Assembly: GCF_024396695.1 (NCBI RefSeq)
Contig: NZ_CP094359.1
Span: forward strand, 1,054,001-1,118,000
DNA length: 64,000 nt
Reading direction: 5' to 3'
From: Acidithiobacillus sp. YTS05
GTDB taxonomy: Bacteria; Pseudomonadota; Gammaproteobacteria; Acidithiobacillales; Acidithiobacillaceae
Position 1 is the stretch's first letter, and each line of letters starts with the position of its first letter. A program made the translations under genes and the position numbers. Positions 35,870 through 44,248 of the stretch are shown piece by piece. The notes under the pieces are model-generated. The model was not told the origin of the DNA and did not search any database. It saw only the letters and a list, made by a program, of their open reading frames with translations.

Positions 35870-36619
35870 TTACGCGGCGACGGTCAGTAGCAGCGCGGGG
35901 TCGAATCCGGTACCCTCGCCAGGGTAGCCGCGCGGATTGCTGAGCACGCGGGTAGCACCGACATAGTAATCGTTGACCTTGTGGATGTGTCCATGGCACC
36001 AAAGGGCCGCGCCTTGCATGATGTCGGCCCAATCGTTGGCATAGGCCGCAGACAGGTCGGTGCCGCGCTCCTGGGGCGGCAAGGATGTGGGCGTGGGCGC
36101 GTGATGGGTGATGACCACGGTCGCACCTGCGTGCGGTGTTGCCAAGCGTTCGCTCAGCCATGCCTGGGCCTGCTGCGCGCGGGTTGCGGTATCACCGGTG
36201 CGCAGTCGCCGGTAGCGGCCGCCCGCCGCCATGCGGATTTTGCGGTAGTCGTTCATCTGTTCTGCGGCGAGATATCCTGCATAGGGATTACCATACAATT
36301 CGAAGTCGGTCCAGGCGGTTATGCCCAGGAAGCGCACACCGTCGATGACGGCTTCGTCGCCGTCGAGTACGCGCACGCGATCACCGGCGGCGGCTGCCGC
36401 CTCGCGCAGCTTGTCGCGGCCGCGATCCAGTGTTTCGCCGTAGTATTCGTGATTACCCGGCACGTACAAGACGGTGCCAGGGAATCTGTCGAGCGCCCAG
36501 CGCAGGCCACGCAGTTTCGGCGCGATGTCCCCGGCGAGAATCGTCACGTCGGCATCGGTCACGACCGGTTTGTAGTCAGCACACTCCAGATGCAGGTCCG
36601 ATAGCAGATGGATACGCAC
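35870..36619 (-). CDS. Calcineurin-like metallophosphoesterase
   Basis: 249 aa with all metal-binding motifs: HLLSDLHLE, TILAGDIAPK, VLYVPGNHEYYG, VVITHHAPTP and WCHGHIHKVND. It is a cytosolic phosphodiesterase or phosphatase of the YfcE/MPE group; the substrate is unknown. It is the fourth of five minus-strand genes that also encode an AAA+ ATPase and two other phosphoesterases. Confidence 0.88.
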   Translation of the reverse strand: MRIHLLSDLHLECADYKPVVTDADVTILAGDIAPKLRGLRWALDRFPGTVLYVPGNHEYYGETLDRGRDKLREAAAAAGDRVRVLDGDEAVIDGVRFLGITAWTDFELYGNPYAGYLAAEQMNDYRKIRMAAGGRYRRLRTGDTATRAQQAQAWLSERLATPHAGATVVITHHAPTPTSLPPQERGTDLSAAYANDWADIMQGAALWCHGHIHKVNDYYVGATRVLSNPRGYPGEGTGFDPALLLTVAA

Positions 36620-36674
36620 GTCTCTTCCTCCCTTACCTCATCCTGCATGTGCAGCCCTGGCTACCCGCCGCAAC

Positions 36675-37223
36675 TCAGGCCTCCGGCCACTCTCTGGCAC
36701 GGAATCCAGCCTTTCCCGCTGGCGCCGTAAACGGTTCCACCCAGGGCAGGATTTCGGCCACGGTGACCGGCTCGCCACCCCAGACATCCACCCCCACATC
36801 CATGCTTCCCGGAAGTGGCGCCATGTTGCCATGCACGTGCCCATAGAGATGGATCCCACCTTTCCACATCCCCGGCCACTCGCGCAGCGGATAGTGGCAG
36901 AGGGTAACTTCCCGACCGTTGTCGTGGAGGGTCAGGATATCGTGTATCTCCGCCCACCCCTGCACCGTAGGCGCGTCGTGATTGCCACGAAGGAGGATCT
37001 TGCGCCCCTGCAGGGCATCAAAGATCGCCTGTACCTCCCTCATGCGATTACTTCTGACCAGGGAGAAGTCCCCTACCACATACACCGTGTCTTCTGGCCC
37101 GACCTTGCGGCGCCAGGCAGACACCAGCGCCTCATTCATGACATTCACGCTCGCAAAAGGCCGCTGGCAATAGCGGATGATGTTGGCGTGACCAATATGC
37201 AGATCGGCAGTGTAAAAATTCAT
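36675..37223 (-). CDS. Metallophosphoesterase (YmdB/YfcE-like, short)
   Basis: 182 aa from ATG 37223, which overlaps the phosphatase gene upstream by 4 bp; the frame is open to 37394, but that would bury it inside the neighbour. Motifs: MNFYTADLHIGHANIIRYCQ, TVYVVGDFSLV, LLRGNHDAPT, LCHYPLREWPGMW and HLYGHVHGN. The type with LHIGHxNII is common in phages and bacterial accessory DNA. Its substrate is unknown. Confidence 0.88.
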   Translation of the reverse strand: MNFYTADLHIGHANIIRYCQRPFASVNVMNEALVSAWRRKVGPEDTVYVVGDFSLVRSNRMREVQAIFDALQGRKILLRGNHDAPTVQGWAEIHDILTLHDNGREVTLCHYPLREWPGMWKGGIHLYGHVHGNMAPLPGSMDVGVDVWGGEPVTVAEILPWVEPFTAPAGKAGFRAREWPEA

Positions 37224-38023
37224 TCTCGCTCTCCCATACTCGATGCCTGCGGCGTCGCACGCGCGGCTGGCCCCTTTACAGAGTCCCACGCCGCGCTCTC
37301 GACCATGGTCAACACCCCGGTACCATACGCCCCCGTGTCGAGAAAACGATGGCCAGCATACTCCATTGGTTTCCGGCAGATCGTGTGGCCGCAATAGACA
37401 GGCAAACTCAGGGCATCAGAGAACGACGGGCGATCTTCCACCGTCTGCATGTGCAGACGAATGGACCGACCCCAGAGTAGATGATCCTGCCAGGTGCCAA
37501 TGTTACCGAAGCCCGCTACAAAGTGATCGGCTACCCCGAGATACATCGCTTGCGGTTCTTCCGGGTTGTGTAAAAAGTCCAACAGTTCGGCATGAACGAT
37601 CTCGAACTGGTCTTCTACCTCGATCACAAATGGCAAGCTTTCCAGCAGCGGCAAGAACTCTGCCGCCCGCGTGAACCGTTCCGCCCACTGCCAGCCGTCA
37701 TTTTCCGTAAAGGCACCTGCATACAGGTGCCGTCGCGGATCATCCTGCTTGCCGTCATACAGCCAAGCCATGAGCATGGCATCATGGTTCCCGAGAACGC
37801 TGTGAAACCAGGGTTCCAGCAGCAGCTCCAGACAGCCTTCGGAATCTGGCCCCCGATCCACCAGATCGCCCGTGCAAAACAGGCGATCGACGGTTTTGTC
37901 GAAGCCGACTTCTGCCAGTTTGGCATCCAGCAGCGCCCGGCAGCCGTGCAGATCGCCGACGATAAAGTCGCGGCCCTGGTCATTGGCCGGGAAAATCTGC
38001 TTGTACCGGTTTTTCTCGAACAT
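37220..38023 (-). CDS. PPP-family Ser/Thr protein phosphatase (lambda-type)
   Basis: 267 aa with the PPP signature GDLHGCRALL, FCTGDLVDRGPDS and SVLGNHDAMLM, and the later His in YCGHTI, as in lambda phosphatase, PrpA and PphA. Cytosolic metal-dependent phosphatase acting on phosphoproteins or nucleotides such as Ap4A. It lies 50 bp downstream of the AAA+ gene. Confidence 0.88.
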   Translation of the reverse strand: MFEKNRYKQIFPANDQGRDFIVGDLHGCRALLDAKLAEVGFDKTVDRLFCTGDLVDRGPDSEGCLELLLEPWFHSVLGNHDAMLMAWLYDGKQDDPRRHLYAGAFTENDGWQWAERFTRAAEFLPLLESLPFVIEVEDQFEIVHAELLDFLHNPEEPQAMYLGVADHFVAGFGNIGTWQDHLLWGRSIRLHMQTVEDRPSFSDALSLPVYCGHTICRKPMEYAGHRFLDTGAYGTGVLTMVESAAWDSVKGPAARATPQASSMGERE

Positions 38024-38073
38024 CCGTCAATCTCCTTCCAAAATAGCTCACCAGCGTTGCTGCCCGATAAGGC

Positions 38074-39705
38074 TCATTGCAATAGATTGGCTCCCCGACA
38101 TTGGGGTGCCTCTGCCTGCGCCTGCAACTCCACCAGCTTGCGCACGAGCCCCGCCAACGCCCGAATGGAGCGCGGGTTCCTCGCGAAGGCCTGGCGTGTC
38201 TTTTCCACGACTTCTGCCGGCAAGCTCGGCAATTGCTCGGGAGCGACTTGGTACTCCCGGGCAATATCCCCCAGGATTCCCCGGAAGACCGCGGGAAAAC
38301 TCTCTCCCCCCAGGGGCGGGATGCGGACAATCCGAAAGCGCGAGAGCAGTGGATCCGGCAATTCCGAGACATCATTGGCCGTCGCGATCCAGTTGATCGC
38401 CGAGTAGTTCACCGGTGCCATCAAAAACTCGTCGAGAACCTGGCTTGCCGTCTCCGCTTCGAGCAACGTCAAGAGCCACTCCCAGACCCGGCCGTTGTTC
38501 ATCCCTACACCGATCTTGTCGATCTCATCGAGACAAACCAGGGGATTCCCGACCTGGGTTTTGAGCAAAAAGTCCACGATGGCTCCGGTTCTGGCATTCG
38601 ACCAACCGCGGGAGTTACCTTTGAGTAACATACTATCGCTCATCCCCGCCAAGGGGATGATCTGGCTCGGCACCCCCAACGCCGCACCCAGTCGCCGGGC
38701 AAAGCGGGATTTGCCCACCCCTGCCGGACCCAGCAACAGGAGAGGTCGGAAACGAACGACGGAACACTGCATCGAAATCGCCAGCTCCGCCGATCGCTCG
38801 AGATCATCGATGATCTCTACCATATTGGGATACTCGCGTTGCAACTGGGTGCTCCAGCCCAAAACGCGTGGCCAGGGCCGGAGGGGCACTGGCGTGAGCA
38901 GCGGGGTATAGCGTTTCAGTACTTCCTGCACCTCCTTCGAGTCATTGGCAGGCTTGATCTCCTGCAGAATCCGGATTTCTTCCTGCGGCTTTTGGTCTGA
39001 TAGAAGGATCAGGGCCTTAGCGCGCAGCTCCATCAGTTCTTCCGTTTGTATCTTCCTGGCATCCATCACTGCTACCACTTGCCGCGCGAGGGTTTTATCC
39101 GAACGCGCCAAAGCCGCACGCAGTCCCAGCTCGATGGCCAATGCATCCAGAAAGGGAAAACTCTCCAGCTGCTCTTTGCGTGTCGATCCAGCTTCTGTGT
39201 CCTCCTGCAGGCTCTCCCGCCAGCGGAAAAATGCCTGGGCACGCGGATCCCCCTCGTCTTCTGCGGAAACGGGCAACATCCGATATTTGACAAGCAGCAG
39301 GTAAGCCGGCAGCGAGCCCAACCAGCTGGCAATTTGCAGCCAGCGTTGGGCAACGTCCTCGTCATCCGGCAAGTACCCTTCCCCCGGCAAGTAGTGCCAA
39401 CCGATTTCGGCAATCCTTTCCGGCACCGCGCGCCCCGACCACGAGTTTGCGAGACCCTCCGGAGTCCAGTCGACCTTTTGGTACTTGAGAGCCGCATCGA
39501 TCTTCTCCCAGGTTATCGAAATGGTCTTGGCGGTTATCCCGGTAGAACAACAGGTTTCGAGGTCCTTTTGCAGCTTCTCGCCCAACCGCTCCAGCTGTAT
39601 CCGGATCTCCTCCGGCTCAGTACAGAAGCACCACGACTCGCCTTCGTCCTCATCCAACTCCTCTTCCACGTCATCAAAATCGAATTCGAAATCATCCTCT
39701 ACCAT
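38074..39705 (-). CDS. Lon-like AAA+ ATPase without protease domain
   Basis: 543 aa from ATG 39705 with an ideal AAGGAGG upstream. The N-terminus is highly acidic (EDDFEFDFDDVEEELDEDE) and a long helical region follows. The C-terminal AAA+ module has Walker A LLLGPAGVGKSRFARRL (about 326), Walker B LVCLDEIDKIG (about 390), a sensor-1 region WIATANDVSELPDPLLSRFR and the pattern SDSMLLKGNSRGW, all as in Lon. The Ser-Lys protease domain is absent. It leads the operon with three phosphoesterases and an exonuclease. The target is unknown. Confidence 0.85.
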   Translation of the reverse strand: MVEDDFEFDFDDVEEELDEDEGESWCFCTEPEEIRIQLERLGEKLQKDLETCCSTGITAKTISITWEKIDAALKYQKVDWTPEGLANSWSGRAVPERIAEIGWHYLPGEGYLPDDEDVAQRWLQIASWLGSLPAYLLLVKYRMLPVSAEDEGDPRAQAFFRWRESLQEDTEAGSTRKEQLESFPFLDALAIELGLRAALARSDKTLARQVVAVMDARKIQTEELMELRAKALILLSDQKPQEEIRILQEIKPANDSKEVQEVLKRYTPLLTPVPLRPWPRVLGWSTQLQREYPNMVEIIDDLERSAELAISMQCSVVRFRPLLLLGPAGVGKSRFARRLGAALGVPSQIIPLAGMSDSMLLKGNSRGWSNARTGAIVDFLLKTQVGNPLVCLDEIDKIGVGMNNGRVWEWLLTLLEAETASQVLDEFLMAPVNYSAINWIATANDVSELPDPLLSRFRIVRIPPLGGESFPAVFRGILGDIAREYQVAPEQLPSLPAEVVEKTRQAFARNPRSIRALAGLVRKLVELQAQAEAPQCRGANLLQ

Positions 39706-39846
39706 CTTCGCACCTCCTTGCCATGCGCACAGTATAGGATAGTAATACGTATTTACCAAATGTCCTGTCCCACCGTTGCTGCTCGCCTTTTTGCTTTGTT
39801 TTGATAAACTACAGGGCAATCAATGAATCTGTCTTTTGGAGAGCCC

Positions 39847-41016
39847 ATGAGTTCCTACCCTGTCTCCCCCAGCATCCTGCGGAATCTGTTGCTGCTGTCC
39901 CCCTTGAGCCTGGTGGAAATCGCGCGCCGCTTTGGGGTCAGCCGCAGCAATTTCATGGGCGCTCTGGCCGAGAATCAGCCGCGGACCTTGAGCGAGGAGC
40001 GCTACTTGAAGCTCGTGGAGTGGGCAGGCTTTACTGTCGGTAGCGGCGGAATACCGAACTTTGCCCCGGGGGTGCAATTTCGCAAGATTGCTTGTCAGGC
40101 ACAGATGGATGCCCTGATAGCCCTGCCTGCCGCTTTGCAGGCCACCGGTCCTTTCCCAGAATTGGATCTGGTCCTGGAGAAGCCGATACGCGTGTCGACC
40201 TTTGTATATCTGTTGGTAAAGGTCCGAGATGGCGTCTGGATCTTCTGGACTATTCGCAAGGACTTCTTCCCCCTGCTGCGGGAGCGCTTTCCCGACTTTG
40301 CTACCCCCAAAAAGATTGCCTTTCTGACAAAACCGGTACCGGAGATCCTCGCGTCCCTGCAGCAGGGATTGACGCTCCCCGCAGAACAGCGGGATACATA
40401 CTTCCGCCGGGAGGAGAACGAGGCTTTGCTCTGGAGCGAAGGCTTGGCAAACTGGCTCGCCTGGGCACGGAAAACGCTGGGTATGAACACCTCGGCTGTG
40501 GAGGCACAACCGTTGCCGGTATCACCACATACAGAAGCGGAACTGGCTGCGGATAGAGTCAAGGCGCGGCAGATGGCCTGCACCCGGGCCTGGGAGTGGC
40601 TATCGCATCGTCTGGATGTGGCCGGTGCTCAGCACCCGGATGTCATCGAATGTCCGGTGTTCTCTCTCGAAAAACCCGGGGATTTTCCCATCGGTCTCGT
40701 GCGCCTGGATCGTTCCTGGCTGGGCGATGCATTGCTCGCTTTGGGAAAGGAAGGCCGTCTACGCTTTTACCAGAACGAAGACCGATCTCAGGGCTACCTC
40801 ATCGAACTGGCAAAAGGCAGCGGGCGTTGTGGGAAGCCCATGCCCTGGACTCGCTTCGAGGCCGGCGTGGAATATCTGGTGTACGATACAGGGCAAGTCG
40901 TCCGCAGCGACAAACCGGATCACTGCACATGTCTTGGCCCCATTCGGGCCGCCTGGTCCGTCTCGAAGCCTCGAAACGCTGTGGAGGATCCGTCAGCATC
41001 GTACATGCCCTGGTGA
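39847..41016 (+). CDS. HTH-containing protein of unknown function
   Basis: 389 aa from ATG 39847 with GGAGAG upstream (a start at 39823 is possible). An N-terminal helix-turn-helix (SLVEIARRFGVSRSNFMGAL) is followed by a region without recognised domain (VYLLVKVRDGVWIFWTIRKD, DFPIGLVRLDRSWLGDALLA). It is divergent from the AAA+ gene with a 141-bp interval, so it may control that operon. A C-terminal cysteine-bearing tail (DHCTCLGPI) is visible. Confidence 0.6.
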   Translation: MSSYPVSPSILRNLLLLSPLSLVEIARRFGVSRSNFMGALAENQPRTLSEERYLKLVEWAGFTVGSGGIPNFAPGVQFRKIACQAQMDALIALPAALQATGPFPELDLVLEKPIRVSTFVYLLVKVRDGVWIFWTIRKDFFPLLRERFPDFATPKKIAFLTKPVPEILASLQQGLTLPAEQRDTYFRREENEALLWSEGLANWLAWARKTLGMNTSAVEAQPLPVSPHTEAELAADRVKARQMACTRAWEWLSHRLDVAGAQHPDVIECPVFSLEKPGDFPIGLVRLDRSWLGDALLALGKEGRLRFYQNEDRSQGYLIELAKGSGRCGKPMPWTRFEAGVEYLVYDTGQVVRSDKPDHCTCLGPIRAAWSVSKPRNAVEDPSASYMPW

Positions 41017-41087
41017 CATGTAAGGTGACTGGGAAAAGGTCTGACGGGGCGATCTGATGGCGATGCCTGGATGGGTGGAGTAATAGG

Positions 41088-41696
41088 ATGGAACCTGATC
41101 CGCAAAGCATACGCTTGCCACGAGATACTCTACGGGCTCTGCTGCAGGAGATGGGGCGGCGTATCGCCGAAGGAAAACGCATCTTTGAGATTGTCGTGTA
41201 TGCTGGCTCCGCTCTGGCCTTTTGTTTCGACTGGGAAGAGTTCATCGACGATATCGACTTTCTACCTGTCGCCGAAGAGGAGAGGGAAGTTCTGGACTAT
41301 GCTGTAAAGGCGGCAGAACAACTGGGAATTGCCGTGGATTTGCCGCGTTGGGGGATGCAGATCTTTGCGGCAGACGCGGAAGGGAGAGTGCCCATGGGAG
41401 AATTTCCGCCAGGAAAACTCAATGCCACGGGCCTGCGAATCTTCCCTGCACCACGAGACTATCTCCTGGTGCTGCGACTCCTGGCGATCTGCAGCAGCCG
41501 GCCTCATCCCCTCCCAGAGGGCCTCTGGCAGTTACTCGCCGACTGCGAGGTGTCGGATGCAAAGGGCGCCATGCAGAGGATCGCGGGTTTCTTTGCGGAT
41601 GAAGAGGTTCAGGCGCGTGCCTTGCTCAGGCTAGAGCAATTCTTTGCCGGTCAGCAGGTTCCAGATGCTGTCCTCCAGGAGGAAGACGATGAATGA
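41088..41696 (+). CDS. Nucleotidyltransferase-like protein
   Basis: 202 aa. Residues about 36-60 read VVYAGSALAFCFDWEEFIDD followed by IDFLP: a GS motif and, 14 residues later, D-I-D, the pattern of the minimal nucleotidyltransferase fold (MNT/DUF6036/AbiEii-like). The second part is helical (YLLVLRLLAICSSRP). Many such proteins belong to toxin-antitoxin or abortive-infection pairs. Its stop overlaps the next gene by 8 bp. Confidence 0.6.
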   Translation: MEPDPQSIRLPRDTLRALLQEMGRRIAEGKRIFEIVVYAGSALAFCFDWEEFIDDIDFLPVAEEEREVLDYAVKAAEQLGIAVDLPRWGMQIFAADAEGRVPMGEFPPGKLNATGLRIFPAPRDYLLVLRLLAICSSRPHPLPEGLWQLLADCEVSDAKGAMQRIAGFFADEEVQARALLRLEQFFAGQQVPDAVLQEEDDE

Positions 41697-42156
41697 AACA
41701 GAAGAGACGCCACCGCAAATTTATCGGAGGGTGCTGGCCAGTATCCCCTGGCGCATCCTGCGCGGCACCCGCCCAGTGATTGCCATCAAGGAGTGTTGCG
41801 ACGACTGGAACAGATACAACGACCGGAAGTGGTATCTGGAAGAGCCGGAATGGCTGGACCAGGAGCGCTGGCTTTGGATCAACGCCTGGGTGGCCGGTGC
41901 TGCCGAGCTCTCTGCCTATTATCTTCAGGACGCGACACCAGAATGGGCCTTGGAGCCACGTCGTTTCCTGAAAAAACCCTTTGCCGGAGAATATCTGTCC
42001 TTTACGAACACACGAAAGCTCAATCTTGTCGAGACCCCCTTTCCATTTCGCCGACGGCTCATTTTTGCCGGCGCTACCATCCAGCGCCCAGTAGGAATGA
42101 CTCTGGCAGAGCAAACGCGGCGGGAGAGGAAATTTTGGAAACGCTCCCCACGCTGA
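41689..42156 (+). CDS. Unknown protein paired with the nucleotidyltransferase-like protein
   Basis: 155 aa from ATG 41689, with AGGAGG at ideal spacing inside the end of the preceding gene. It is rich in Arg, Trp and Tyr (WNRYNDRKWYLEEPEWLDQE, RRLIFAGATIQRPVGM), without signal peptide or membrane segment. The translational coupling suggests that the two proteins act together, perhaps as a toxin-antitoxin-like pair (inference). No family was recognised. Confidence 0.55.
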   Translation: MNETEETPPQIYRRVLASIPWRILRGTRPVIAIKECCDDWNRYNDRKWYLEEPEWLDQERWLWINAWVAGAAELSAYYLQDATPEWALEPRRFLKKPFAGEYLSFTNTRKLNLVETPFPFRRRLIFAGATIQRPVGMTLAEQTRRERKFWKRSPR

Positions 42157-42231
42157 CGATTCAGGGGAGCTATCCGTGCATTGCTAGCTGGGACGCGCCC
42201 CAGGACCATGGCGACATAATGCTACCAATTT

Positions 42232-42259
42232 GGCGTCAAGATGGAGACATTGTGACGCC
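42232..42259. promoter_or_regulatory. Inverted repeat GGCGTCA-N14-TGACGCC
   Basis: A perfect 7-bp inverted repeat with a 14-bp spacer lies between the unknown gene and the ribbon-helix-helix gene, 120 bp before the latter. A dimeric regulator such as the ribbon-helix-helix protein could bind here. Confidence 0.35.
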
Positions 42260-42385
42260 ATCATGTTGCCTCATCGGCGACAAAATAGCACCACGCCTTG
42301 TCAGGGACAGAATTTCGGACATATCGATAGATGATATGATGATTGTCATTTTTGCGTCGCGATCGTTTTTTCGTACCATGTGCCC

Positions 42386-42637
42386 ATGGTGAATGATGAA
42401 AAAGACCCAAAAGAACGGCGACGAGAACAGATCCGACTCGCGCAGCGTCGGCGCCGTGAACGTCTTGCGGCAGGCCAGCGTAAGCAAATCAATGTGTTTC
42501 TGATGCCTGAGACCATCAGGCGCTTGGATGCCCTCGCGCTTTTGTGGGGGGTAGAGCGTCAGGATGTCATAGAGCGCCTGCTCTCAACGGTACGCATCGA
42601 GACTGCCATTCCACACATCGAAGAAGCTGACACCTAG
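42386..42637 (+). CDS. Ribbon-helix-helix (CopG/RepA-type) regulator
   Basis: 83 aa from ATG 42386 (GTG 42380 is an alternative). A basic N-terminus (KERRREQIRLAQRRRRERLA) precedes a ribbon-helix-helix unit: strand KQINVFLMPE, helices TIRRLDALALLWG and RQDVIERLLSTV. Such proteins repress plasmid copy or antitoxin operons. Here it lies in the accessory segment after the nucleotidyltransferase-like pair. Confidence 0.75.
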   Translation: MVNDEKDPKERRREQIRLAQRRRRERLAAGQRKQINVFLMPETIRRLDALALLWGVERQDVIERLLSTVRIETAIPHIEEADT

Positions 42638-42724
42638 AAATCAAATAATAAATCAGACCCTTGCATTTTTCCTGGAAAGTATTGCAATCATCATGTAATC
42701 ATTTTTTCAGTGTCGAGGTGCGTC

Positions 42725-42982
42725 ATGTGTGAAAAGTTCGTTCCGCAGTTCCCCACAGCATTGTCCGAGGTCCTTGCGAGGCTTTTTGTGGTCGAAGTTG
42801 CTGACCCAGATGAGCTCGGTAGTTTTGCCTTGTGTGACTGGTGGGCGGATAAAATGGCCGACCCTAAACCCGGCGACGATACCACGCCGGATTGGCCCAG
42901 ATTCGAAAGGGCGTTGGGTTGTGCTGGTGCGATCTGCTTTGCTCATCGTCTCCATTCAGTGTTGTCGGCTCCGGAATGCTAG
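42725..42982 (+). CDS. Small hypothetical protein
   Basis: 85 aa from ATG 42725 (GTG 42710 also in frame). The sequence (FPTALSEVLARLFVVEVADP, then WADKMADPKPGDDTTPDWPR) is acidic and soluble with several cysteines. It overlaps the convergent GcvH-like gene by 4 bp. There is no convincing ribosome-binding site and no family was recognised. Confidence 0.4.
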   Translation: MCEKFVPQFPTALSEVLARLFVVEVADPDELGSFALCDWWADKMADPKPGDDTTPDWPRFERALGCAGAICFAHRLHSVLSAPEC

Positions 42983-43425
42983 TCGGAACAGCGCATGCAC
43001 TGAACGTCATAGCGTTTTATCCAAGCCTGCAGGGCTTCGATGGCTTCCAGTCCCGTGTGCACCGAATCCAGAGCATGTTCCGGGTCCTCAGCGCGCAGCT
43101 TGGCAATCCAGGCATCCCCGTAGGGATCGATATTGATGAGGTGTGGATCTTCCAATAGGGCCTCATTCCGCTCGATGACTTCACCGGCAAAGGGAACCGG
43201 TACTCCGCCCGCCCATTTACCACTTTCCAGCGTCGCCACATGGCGGCCAGCGGCAAGTTGCGTGCCCACTTTCTTGATACGTGCCTTCTGCAGTCGGCCG
43301 GACATGGTTTGCGCGGGATCGGTGACGCCAATGGTAAAAATGCCTTCGCCTTCGGGGCGCACCCAAACATAGTCGAGATCATAAAAGAGATCTTCAGGTA
43401 ACTCGCAACCTTGGAATTCGCTCAT
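42979..43425 (-). CDS. GcvH-like lipoate-binding protein (LbpA type)
   Basis: 148 aa with the lipoyl domain of glycine cleavage H proteins. The attachment lysine is in ATLESGKWAGGVPVP (Lys70), where classical GcvH has ESVKAAS; the ESGKW form recalls the LbpA proteins that serve the sulfur-oxidising sHdr complex. A C-terminal tail of about 35 residues (DSVHTGLEAIEALQAWIKRY) is an addition. No gcvT/gcvP and no hdr genes are near. It overlaps the hemerythrin gene by 4 bp, so the two are expressed together. Confidence 0.75.
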   Translation of the reverse strand: MSEFQGCELPEDLFYDLDYVWVRPEGEGIFTIGVTDPAQTMSGRLQKARIKKVGTQLAAGRHVATLESGKWAGGVPVPFAGEVIERNEALLEDPHLINIDPYGDAWIAKLRAEDPEHALDSVHTGLEAIEALQAWIKRYDVQCMRCSD

Positions 43426-43880
43426 GCCTTTTCCTCCTGTAAAAGATGGAGTTGCTGGGCGGCCTTGGCGCCATGATCCGGTAGCGCCTCGGCGAGATGC
43501 GGATAAAGTTCGGCTTCTTCTTTCGCATCATGCTGCTGCAGTATGGTCTGCACCGTACTGAGCAGATCTGTAAAGTCTTCGGCATCCTGATTTTCAATGG
43601 CCTCTGCCATCTCCGTGAAAAACACCCGCAGGTCTTTATGCCCCTTGCGCAAGAGCTCGGTCAGAGGATGTTCCTCGCCACCTTCCCAGTGCTCGAATGC
43701 GGGGAAGAGCAAGCTTTCTTCCACGACCATATGGCCATCAACGATCCCGTGGCGAAACGTTTCCAAAAGCTGCGCCGCTTCCACCCAGTGTTGTTCCGAT
43801 ACGGCTCGGGCTGTGTTGGTCAGGATCTGGTCCAAGCGTTCGTGATCTTGCTGCATTATTGTATCGATATCTTTTGCCAT
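43422..43880 (-). CDS. Hemerythrin-like HHE-domain protein
   Basis: 152 aa four-helix protein with metal-ligand positions in QQDHERLDQIL, HGIVDGHMVVEESLLFPAFE, KGHKDLRVFF and LQQHDAKEEAELYPHLAEAL, which fits a di-iron hemerythrin domain. Such proteins bind O2 or NO or repair iron centres. It is co-transcribed with the lipoate-binding protein and lies next to a globin/reductase group. Confidence 0.88.
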   Translation of the reverse strand: MAKDIDTIMQQDHERLDQILTNTARAVSEQHWVEAAQLLETFRHGIVDGHMVVEESLLFPAFEHWEGGEEHPLTELLRKGHKDLRVFFTEMAEAIENQDAEDFTDLLSTVQTILQQHDAKEEAELYPHLAEALPDHGAKAAQQLHLLQEEKA

Positions 43881-43972
43881 GGTGATATTCCTCTGTCTGT
43901 TTGCCTTTCAATGGATATCTCGGTCTCAATAGACTACCATGCATCATCTAACCTGAAGGAAGTAGACTCCAT

Positions 43973-44215
43973 ATGAAAGTGCAACTACTGGTATCAAAGT
44001 GGTGCCCTACCTGTCCGCAGGCCGAGACCATCTGGAAGGAAGCCGCTGAAAAGCGCCCACTGGATCTGGAGATCCTTGACGTGGGTGAAAAAGACGGCCG
44101 CGAAGTGGTAAGTCGCCTACGCATCAAGACTGTTCCTGCTGTGGTCATTGATGGCGTGCTCAAAACCGTGGGGGTACAGCCGCTCTCCGAGGTTTTGAAA
44201 TTGCTGGGTGACTGA
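43973..44215 (+). CDS. Small thioredoxin-fold protein
   Basis: 80 aa with the redox pair in SKWCPTCPQAE (Cys11 and Cys14) and the cis-Pro region KTVPAVVIDG. This is the size of the redox-active disulfide/glutaredoxin-like family. It lies divergent from hemerythrin with AAGGAAG upstream. It probably reduces a neighbour or a metal centre. Confidence 0.85.
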   Translation: MKVQLLVSKWCPTCPQAETIWKEAAEKRPLDLEILDVGEKDGREVVSRLRIKTVPAVVIDGVLKTVGVQPLSEVLKLLGD

Positions 44216-44248
44216 GCGCAATCCATAAACAAAAACCTGTGCGCAGCC

